Assembly (NCBI GenBank): GCA_034430655.1
Contig: DAOUEC010000162.1
Coordinates: 1 to 37,349 of the forward strand
DNA length: 37,349 nucleotides
Direction: 5' to 3'
From: JAUWNP01 sp034430655
GTDB lineage: Bacteria > Chloroflexota > Anaerolineae > B4-G1
Shown: in pieces, positions 31,913 through 37,349 of the stretch
How positions within the stretch are numbered: the stretch's first letter is position 1
How the letters are laid out: the number at the start of each line of letters is the position of its first letter
The notes under the pieces: model-generated
Database searches by the model: none
Told to the model about the DNA's origin: nothing
The model's input: the letters and a program-made list of their open reading frames with translations, nothing else
Made by a program: the position numbers and the translations under genes

Positions 31913-33424
31913 ATGACGGTTCGCGTTCGTTTTGCTCCTAGCCCCACCGGCGAGCCGCACATCGGCAACGTGCGGACGGTGGTTTTTAACTGGTTATTTG
32001 CCCGTAAGATGGGCGGGAAGTTCATTCTGCGCATTGAGGATACCGACCGGACGCGGTACCAGCCGGAGTCGATCCCGGTTATTATGGAGGGGTTACGCTG
32101 GCTGGGGCTGGATTGGGACGAGGGATCAGGGCTGGAGGAGTTGCAGCGTTCGGGCGTGGACAACGCCGAGGAATATGCCGTCGGCGGGCCGTATGGAGCG
32201 TATATCCAGTCGGAGCGGCTGGGTCTGTACCGCTTGGTGGCCGAGGAGTTGATCGCTAAAGGTTGGGCCTACCGCTGCAACTGCACGCCAGAGCGCCTGG
32301 AACAGGTGCGAGAGTGCCAGCGGGCCCGCAAGCAGATGGTGATGTACGATCGCCACTGCCGTGACCTCCCACCGGATGCCATCTTCCCCGACGAGCCCCA
32401 CGTCATCCGGCTCAAGGTTCCATTGACGGGCCAGACAGTCGTCCATGACGTCATCAGAGGGGACGTGGTCTTCGAGAACGCCGGCATAGACGATCAGATT
32501 CTCCTCAAGTCGGACGGCTTTCCCACCTACCACCTGGCGGTGGTGGTGGACGATCGTTACATGAAGATCACCCACATCATCCGCGGCGACGACTGGATCC
32601 CTTCTACCCCTAAGCGCATCCTGACCTACCAGGCGATGGGATGGGAGGTCCCCACTTATTGCCATGTTCCGCTGGTGACGATGCCCGGCGGCAAGAAACT
32701 GGCCAAGCGGGAGGGGGCCACCTCTATCACGGAGTTCCGTGACCAGGGGTACCTGCCGGAGGCGCTGTTCAACTTCCTGGCGCTCCTGGGCTGGGCCCCG
32801 GGGGAGGGAGAGGAGCAGGAGATATTTACTCGCGAAGAATTGGTCGAGCGCTTTGACCTGTTCCGTGTCAACAAAGCGCCTGCGGTCTTCTCCTACAAAA
32901 AACTGGATTGGATGAACGGCGTCTACATCCGGAATCTGCCAGAGGAGGAGTTGCTGGAGCGGCTGTTGCCCTTCTGGCAGAAAGCCAATCTGGTGCCCGA
33001 TCCCTGCCCTGGGGAGATGCTGGCGACGCTGCGGCGCATCGTGCCGCTGGTGCAGGAGCGGCTGAAGCGACTGGATGAGGTCGTTGAGTGGACGTCGTTT
33101 CTGTTTGGGGAGATTGAGACGCCTCCGGCGGAGAAACTGGTGGGGAAGAAAATGACGCCGGAGGATAGCCTGACGGCGTTGCGGCGGGCGCGGGCGCTGC
33201 TAGCGGAGGTGGAGCCTTTCGAGGCTGAGGCGATGGAGCCGCCGATGCGGGTGTTGGCAGACGAACTGGGGCTCAAGGCCGGGCAACTGTTCGGCAGCGT
33301 GCGCTGGGCAGTGACCGGGCAGAAGGTCGCGCCGCCGCTGTTCGGGTCGCTGGCTATCCTGGGACGAGAGCAGGTGCTGGCCCGGTTGGGTGCGGCAGAG
33401 GAGGCTCTGCTGTCGCTGGTGTAG
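31913..33424 (+). CDS. gltX: Glutamyl-tRNA synthetase
   Basis: The enzyme has 503 residues and is class I. It opens VRVRFAPSPTGEPHIGNVRT (HIGN at 16-19), with FILRIEDTDRTRY, and keeps the KMSKS-like loop as KLAKR (262-266) where many have KLSKR. The C-terminal helical anticodon-binding part is present (about 330-500). The zinc-site region reads CNCTPERL and YDRHCRDL, consistent with a bacterial GluRS zinc finger (Cys, Cys, Cys). ATG 31913 is preceded by AGGGAGG. The cluster with glnS and tRNA-Gln argues for a discriminating GluRS that charges tRNA-Glu only. Confidence 0.95.
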   Translation: MTVRVRFAPSPTGEPHIGNVRTVVFNWLFARKMGGKFILRIEDTDRTRYQPESIPVIMEGLRWLGLDWDEGSGLEELQRSGVDNAEEYAVGGPYGAYIQSERLGLYRLVAEELIAKGWAYRCNCTPERLEQVRECQRARKQMVMYDRHCRDLPPDAIFPDEPHVIRLKVPLTGQTVVHDVIRGDVVFENAGIDDQILLKSDGFPTYHLAVVVDDRYMKITHIIRGDDWIPSTPKRILTYQAMGWEVPTYCHVPLVTMPGGKKLAKREGATSITEFRDQGYLPEALFNFLALLGWAPGEGEEQEIFTREELVERFDLFRVNKAPAVFSYKKLDWMNGVYIRNLPEEELLERLLPFWQKANLVPDPCPGEMLATLRRIVPLVQERLKRLDEVVEWTSFLFGEIETPPAEKLVGKKMTPEDSLTALRRARALLAEVEPFEAEAMEPPMRVLADELGLKAGQLFGSVRWAVTGQKVAPPLFGSLAILGREQVLARLGAAEEALLSLV

Positions 33425-33428
33425 AGGC

Positions 33429-33457
33429 TTGCCAGACACGGCGGCCTGTGGTAGAAT
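33429..33457 (+). promoter_or_regulatory. Promoter of tRNA-Gln
   Basis: TTGCCA (33429-33434), a 17-base spacer and TAGAAT (33452-33457). Transcription would start about 33464, five bases before the mature tRNA. Confidence 0.7.
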
Positions 33458-33468
33458 ACGTAGCGCCC

Positions 33469-33539
33469 TGGGGGATCGTCTAATGGTAGGACAGTGGACT
33501 CTGAATCCATAAGTCCAGGTTCGAATCCTGGTCCCCCAG
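33469..33539 (+). tRNA. tRNA-Gln (CTG)
   Basis: The acceptor stem TGGGGGA/TCCCCCA has a U1-A72-type end usual for tRNA-Gln. The D arm is GTC..TAATGGTAG..GAC; the anticodon stem GTGGA/TCCAT has loop CTCTGAA, giving anticodon CTG; the T arm is CCAGG-TTCGAAT-CCTGG. Discriminator G at 33539. CCA is not encoded. It lies just after glnS and gltX. Confidence 0.95.
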
Positions 33540-33583
33540 CCTGGCGCCCCACAAAGGGGCTGAAAACGGCCGATTTTAGGGAC

Positions 33584-33609
33584 AACGCCCTCCAAGAGAG
33601 GGCGTTTTT
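33584..33609 (+). terminator. Intrinsic terminator after tRNA-Gln
   Basis: AACGCCCTC (33584-33592) pairs perfectly with GAGGGCGTT (33598-33606) across CAAGA, followed by TTT and further T-rich bases. A smaller hairpin, GCCCC-ACAAA-GGGGC (33546-33560), precedes it. Confidence 0.9.
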
Positions 33610-33771
33610 GTGTTTTGGTCCCACCGGTGCACCACCGGCATAATGAACTAGTCACACTGACGATATCGGACACCCAATATAGGATTGGGAGCCCTGTGTC
33701 TCGCTTGTGGGCGTGGCAACATGGGCTCTCTCTGCTAGCCCCTCTCCGTTCATATCGTTGTCAAGAAGAAC

Positions 33772-33800
33772 TTGACATCAAGTTCGACCTGCAGCATAAT
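33772..33800 (+). promoter_or_regulatory. Sigma-70-type promoter upstream of rpoN
   Basis: TTGACA (33772-33777), a 17-base spacer and CATAAT (33795-33800). It is the best housekeeping promoter before rpoN and would give a leader of about 320 bases. Confidence 0.6.
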
Positions 33801-33834
33801 AGCGGGTGCCACACAACCCCAAGAAGTGAAACTA

Positions 33835-33966
33835 TGGAAGAGACGCATCCTGAAGTGGCGACCCTCAGAGCAGAATTCCCTGATCCTACTTGCTATGTTA
33901 TAATGTCCGGGAGATACAAAGGGAAAATCCTGTGCCTCGGTAGATCGCGAATCTTGTGTGGGTGAG
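33835..33966 (+). CDS. Possible small ORF, unrecognised
   Basis: An ATG at 33835 opens 43 codons (METTHP-like start MEETHPEVATLRAEF, ending GRSRILCG, TGA at 33964-33966). It sits 35 bases after the TTGACA/CATAAT promoter, but the ribosome site (AAGAAGTG) is weak and I recognise no family. It may be an upstream frame in the rpoN leader, or chance. Confidence 0.2.
33896..33904 (+). promoter_or_regulatory. Second promoter candidate before rpoN
   Basis: TGTTATAAT (33896-33904) is an extended -10; the -35 at 17 bases (TTCCCT) is weak. Confidence 0.4.
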
Positions 33967-34130
33967 AGTTGGACGTGCTGCGGCGGATGCGGGACTTGAT
34001 GGCCGGAATCGAGTTTTCCGGGCCGTAGGCGACGGAGCAGCCGACGCGGGGTCCGGCCAATAGGCCGAATCTGAGCGCTGAGTGGCTGTTGGGCATTGTG
34101 CGCAGAGTAGCCTCGCTAGGGAGAAACTCA

Positions 34131-35549
34131 ATGGAGCTAGGCCAAGTTCTCGAACAACGACCGGCGGTAACGCCTCAACTGATTATGGCCAATACGCTCC
34201 TGCGGCTCACGTCAACGGAGTTAGAGCAAGCTATCGCCCAGGAATTGGCCGAGAATCCGGTTCTAGAGTTGGTCGAGGTGCGCCGTTGTCCCAGATGCGG
34301 CCTGGCTGTGTCCGATGGCTACTGCCCTTCGTGTGGTAGGCCTGGCTTTCACGCCGAAAAGGAAGGGCCTGCCTATCGGGAATACGAATACAGTGCGGAC
34401 AGCACTTCGTTCTTAGACTACAATGTCGCTGACGAAACGGATGATGGCATATCACAACTGGCCTCAAGTACAACTTTATCTGACTACCTATTGCGCCAAG
34501 CGCGCTTGATTCTCCCCCCTCAGGACTTGCCAATAGCCGCCTGCTTGATAGGGAGTCTGGACGACCACGGTTTCCTGCGCTGCGAGATTGACGAAGTGAC
34601 GTCTCTTTTCGGGGTAGATCGAACTCGCGTCGAGAATGTCGTCTCCGCCATACAAGGCCTCGATCCTGTGGGCATCGCTGCCAGGGGTGCTCGAGAGTGT
34701 CTGCTGATTCAGCTTGAATACCTGTGCCGTGAGGGGATCAAGCAGCCGCTGGCCAAAGCGCTTATCAGCGATCACTGGGAGGCGCTGGGCAAACAGTCGT
34801 TCGCAAAGATAGCCAAGACTATGGGGACGACCGTTGGCGAAGTCCAAGCAGCCTTACAATTCATCAAGGACAACCTCAACCCATTTCCGGCCCACGCCTA
34901 TTGGGCTGACCTTCATGAATCGCCACCTCAAAGGACAGTAACCTATCCCAGACCTGATATCATAATCAGGAATAACCCTGATTCTCCTGACGAAGGGTAC
35001 GAAATCGAGCTACCTGGAGCGCGGGCATATAGGTTACGTATCAGCGTCTCATATCTCAAGGCGTTGGAGTGCCTTAAGGCGAATAAGACCTCATCAACTG
35101 AACATGGCTGGGAGCAATGGGAAGCATTTTATGCTAGAGCATGGCTGTTCATCAACAGCGTCGAACAGCGCTGGCGGACGCTCTACCAGTTGGCTCTCCA
35201 TCTCGTCGACTATCAGCGAGATTTCCTGGCTCGTGGCGACAAATACCTGAAACCTCTTACCCGTGCTAAACTGGCTGACATGATAGGCGTGCACGAATCA
35301 ACCGTCAGCCGAGCGGTAGCCAGCAAATACGTTCAATTGCCCTGTGGTAGAATAGTTCCCCTGGTCAGATTCTTTGACAGCTCTACCCCGGTCAAAGAGA
35401 TCATCAAGGAGCTGATCGCCCAAGAAAGCGAGCCTCTAAGCGACAGAGAGTTAGCGGAAAGATTGGTGCAGCGCGGCTATCACATCGCCCGGCGAACGGT
35501 GACCAAGTACCGCAACGCCCTGAATATATTGCCATCCCCGGTGCGTTGA
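34131..35549 (+). CDS. rpoN: RNA polymerase sigma-54 factor with zinc-ribbon insert
   Basis: The protein has 472 residues. ATG 34131 (MELGQVLEQRPAVTPQLI) matches the usual start of region I and has TAGGGAG (34117-34123) upstream. Region I (1-50) is rich in Gln and Leu, the activator-responsive part. A four-cysteine segment, CPRCGLAVSDGYCPSCGRPG (Cys53, Cys56, Cys65, Cys68), follows where region II is usually acidic; it looks like a zinc ribbon. The core-binding domain runs about 110-300. The C-terminal DNA-binding part has LTRAKLADMIGVHESTVSRAVASKYVQ (helix-turn-helix) and the RpoN box ARRTVTKYR (453-461). It recruits polymerase to -24/-12 promoters and needs an AAA+ activator, which the next gene encodes. 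Confidence 0.92.
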   Translation: MELGQVLEQRPAVTPQLIMANTLLRLTSTELEQAIAQELAENPVLELVEVRRCPRCGLAVSDGYCPSCGRPGFHAEKEGPAYREYEYSADSTSFLDYNVADETDDGISQLASSTTLSDYLLRQARLILPPQDLPIAACLIGSLDDHGFLRCEIDEVTSLFGVDRTRVENVVSAIQGLDPVGIAARGARECLLIQLEYLCREGIKQPLAKALISDHWEALGKQSFAKIAKTMGTTVGEVQAALQFIKDNLNPFPAHAYWADLHESPPQRTVTYPRPDIIIRNNPDSPDEGYEIELPGARAYRLRISVSYLKALECLKANKTSSTEHGWEQWEAFYARAWLFINSVEQRWRTLYQLALHLVDYQRDFLARGDKYLKPLTRAKLADMIGVHESTVSRAVASKYVQLPCGRIVPLVRFFDSSTPVKEIIKELIAQESEPLSDRELAERLVQRGYHIARRTVTKYRNALNILPSPVR

Positions 35550-35612
35550 CGTCAAGAGGGATGGACACAACTTTCTACATCAGATTATTCGTGAGGGCTG
35601 GGAGGCCTGCAA

Positions 35613-36995
35613 ATGGCTGCTACCGTTTTGATCATTGACGACGATAAGATGATACGCTCCTATCTGAATAGCATCCTTAGTGAAGACGGCTACGAGGTAC
35701 TATTGGCTGCCACAGGCGTAGAGGGGGAAGCCTTACTGGAGGAAAAACCCGTAGACATAGTGCTTCTCGATCTTAAGTTACCGGACGAGGATGGCATCTC
35801 CGTCTTGCGGAGGATAGAGCGAGAGGAGCCCAATGTGCAAGTCATAGTCCTAACCGCCTTCGGCGCGGTAGAAAGTGCGGTGGAGGCTATGAGATTGGGG
35901 GCCTATGACTACATAGACAAGCCGTCTGATGTGTCGAAACTCAAGTTGATTATCAAAAGGGCCCTGAAAGAGTTGACCATGCGGCGCGAGATAGAGCGTC
36001 TGCGCCAGAAGCCCGGAGGATATGTCCATGGCTGGATCATAGGTGAGACTAAGGAAATGCGCCGCCTGGCTCAGTTGGCGGCCAAAGTAGCCCAGGGTAA
36101 TGCAACTGTCCTACTTCAAGGGGAAAGCGGTACCGGTAAAGAAGTCGTGGCTAATGCCATCCACCAACAGAGTCCACGAGCGGATAAGCCCTTCGTGGTC
36201 ATCAACTGCGCAGCCATCCCCGATGCCCTCTTGGAGAGTGAATTGTTTGGCTTTGAGGCCGGTGCCTTCACCAGTGCCAAGCGCCGGAAGAAGGGGCTCT
36301 TGGAGATGGCCGATGGGGGCACGCTGCTTCTCGACGAGATCGGCGAGATGAAGCTGCAAATGCAGACCAAGATCCTGCGCGTCTTGGAGACGAAAACCCT
36401 GCGCCGCGTCGGTGGGACGACCGTCATCAAGATCGACGTGCGGCTTATCGCTGCCACCAATCGAGATCTGCGAGCCGCCGTTCAAGACGGGACCTTTCGG
36501 GAGGACCTCTATTACCGCCTCGGCGTGGTGGTGATAGACCTGCCGCCCTTGCGCGAACGCAGGCAAGACCTGGAACTCTTTGTCGCTACTTTTGTTGACG
36601 AGTTCAATCGGACGATGGGCAAAAGCGTCGTGGGCGTTTCCAGCGAAGCTCTACAGTTGATGAGGCGCTACCACTGGCCAGGCAATATCCGCGAACTGAG
36701 GAATGTCATTGAGCGAGCAATGGTGCTCTGTGATGAACAGGAGATACAGCCGACTCATCTTCCCGCTGAGCTCAGCGATGGGATCGTTTCCCTGAATGGT
36801 CTAGGGCCATCGGGATTGCGCGCTGACCTCCCCCCCGACGGGGTGAATCTCGAGGACTTGGTGTCCCAATTGGAACAGCATCTAATCGAGGATGCTCTAG
36901 CCAGGACTGGCGGTAACCAAATCGAGGCAGCTGAACTGCTCTCCATCTCGCGGGATCAGTTGCGTTACCGTCTACAGAAATATAGACTGTCTTGA
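35613..36995 (+). CDS. NtrC-family sigma-54-dependent response regulator
   Basis: The protein has 460 residues; ATG 35613 follows GGGAGG (35600-35605). The receiver domain (1-120) has acidic pocket IDDDK, phospho-acceptor Asp53 (LLDLKLP), Thr81 and Lys103. The AAA+ domain (about 141-370) has Walker A GESGTGKE (170-177), Walker B LLLDE (to Glu242) and the sigma-54-contact loop as GAFTSA (217-222) rather than GAFTGA. WPGNIREL (355-362) marks the end of the domain. A Fis-type helix-turn-helix (about 430-458, GGNQIEAAELLSISRDQLRYRLQKY) closes the protein. It lies 63 bases after rpoN. No partner kinase is adjacent on this side; the kinase at 28020 is a remote candidate. Confidence 0.93.
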   Translation: MAATVLIIDDDKMIRSYLNSILSEDGYEVLLAATGVEGEALLEEKPVDIVLLDLKLPDEDGISVLRRIEREEPNVQVIVLTAFGAVESAVEAMRLGAYDYIDKPSDVSKLKLIIKRALKELTMRREIERLRQKPGGYVHGWIIGETKEMRRLAQLAAKVAQGNATVLLQGESGTGKEVVANAIHQQSPRADKPFVVINCAAIPDALLESELFGFEAGAFTSAKRRKKGLLEMADGGTLLLDEIGEMKLQMQTKILRVLETKTLRRVGGTTVIKIDVRLIAATNRDLRAAVQDGTFREDLYYRLGVVVIDLPPLRERRQDLELFVATFVDEFNRTMGKSVVGVSSEALQLMRRYHWPGNIRELRNVIERAMVLCDEQEIQPTHLPAELSDGIVSLNGLGPSGLRADLPPDGVNLEDLVSQLEQHLIEDALARTGGNQIEAAELLSISRDQLRYRLQKYRLS

Positions 36996-37022
36996 CCAGG
37001 TAGCGAGATGGATGTCTTAGTT

Positions 37023-37064
37023 GTGGAATTTTCCCCACGGGTGGGGAAAATTCCACTCTTTTTG
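37023..37064 (+). terminator. Strong intrinsic terminator after the rpoN-activator pair
   Basis: GTGGAATTTTCCCCAC (37023-37038) and GTGGGGAAAATTCCAC (37041-37056) form a perfect 16-bp stem (tip pairs probably open), followed by TCTTTTTG. The stem could also serve genes transcribed from the right. Confidence 0.9.
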
Positions 37065-37073
37065 TCTGGCTTA

Positions 37074-37100
37074 CCACGGTTCACAGCAGGTGAACCGTGG
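37074..37100. repeat. Second perfect hairpin downstream of the terminator
   Basis: CCACGGTTCAC (37074-37084), loop AGCAG, GTGAACCGTGG (37090-37100): an 11-bp perfect stem with a 5-base loop and no T-run, 10 bases after the terminator. Confidence 0.7.
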
Positions 37101-37349
37101 GCAAAGCCTTTCTGGTACCCCGTGGCTGATGCTTGATTACAAAACTTGTGATTCGGTCATCTGTCATAACTTAACGAAATGGTGTCTGTCAGTTGTCAAA
37201 ATGGCGTCAAGCGGGCAGCGAAACGGCCTGTTTTCGTGCCCGGGATGAATCTGGACACTCGATTTGGTCTGAAATTCAGGTCTGGCTGGCAAGATTTGCC
37301 CTGAATCGCAGGAAAACCGCTCCTTGGAAACCCAAAATGGCCTTAAGTT
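37101..37349. other. Right-edge region without a recognisable gene
   Basis: About 250 bases, less GC-rich. An open frame from 37021 to 37248 crosses both hairpins and has no ribosome site, so I do not call it. No clear promoter, including no sigma-54 GG-N10-GC site, was found. Confidence 0.5.

Larger units (their letters stand above)
33617..34130. other. Gene-poor region upstream of rpoN
   Basis: Over 500 bases between the tRNA terminator and rpoN. It holds two promoter-like sequences (33772-33800 and 33896-33904) and one possible 43-codon frame (33835-33966). Longer frames here lack ribosome sites or family resemblance. I see no tRNA, repeat or recognisable RNA. Confidence 0.6.

Noticed and set aside
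33615..33965. 116-codon frame after the tRNA terminator
   Set aside because: Starts in the terminator region, no ribosome site, no family; only its last 43 codons lie behind a promoter.
37280..37310. Sigma-54 promoter (TGGCAAGATTTGCC)
   Set aside because: The GG to GC distance is 8 bases, not 10, and no gene follows within the window.

Overview
This 37.3 kb window reads as chromosomal DNA of a GC-rich (about 60% or more over most of its length), rod-shaped bacterium, most likely a member of the Chloroflexota (Anaerolineae-like). The phylum call is an inference from protein style, gene order and the many small repeats found both between and inside genes. It is not a database result.

Layout, left to right. 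(1) 1-461: the tail of an IS200/REP-type tyrosine transposase followed by a cluster of palindromic repeats. (2) 462-6923: a CoA-disulfide reductase-like flavoprotein, glmS, a second GlmS-like paralog with altered glutaminase residues, and a GT4 glycosyltransferase. (3) 7098-12074: a giant alpha-2-macroglobulin-family protein with six membrane helices inserted in its middle. (4) 12097-13256: a compact block with a strong terminator, a near-leaderless VanZ-like gene, and scpA convergent with and overlapping it. (5) 13321-24416: the cell-shape and division locus, mreB-mreC-mreD-mrdA, a DUF2723 membrane protein, then minC-minD-minE and a RodA/FtsW-type SEDS gene. MreBCD, PBP2 and the SEDS protein form the elongasome; MinCDE places the division site; the nearby GlmS supplies amino sugar for the same wall. 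(6) 24539-25591: a DUF362 protein. (7) 25634 to about 28600: lower-GC DNA with a methyltransferase, a GH3-type acyl-adenylating enzyme and the membrane half of a sensor histidine kinase, probably imported. (8) 30192-33609: glnS, gltX and tRNA-Gln(CTG) with its own promoter and terminator, a coherent Gln/Glu decoding module. (9) 33617-37349: a sigma-54 gene (rpoN) carrying a zinc-ribbon-like insertion, a NtrC-type sigma-54 activator with a GAFTSA loop, a strong terminator and an open right edge.

The most unusual property is the number of short repeats of at least six families that sit in frame inside reading frames (GT4, A2M, mrdA, DUF2723) or supply stop codons (glmS, histidine kinase), together with palindromic MITE-like elements between genes. 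One such element, between mreD and mrdA, is flanked by a duplicated stop/start junction, so translational coupling appears to have survived the insertion. Other points of interest are an apparent ATT start codon for mreD and several promoters placed so close to the start codon that the transcripts must be leaderless or nearly so.
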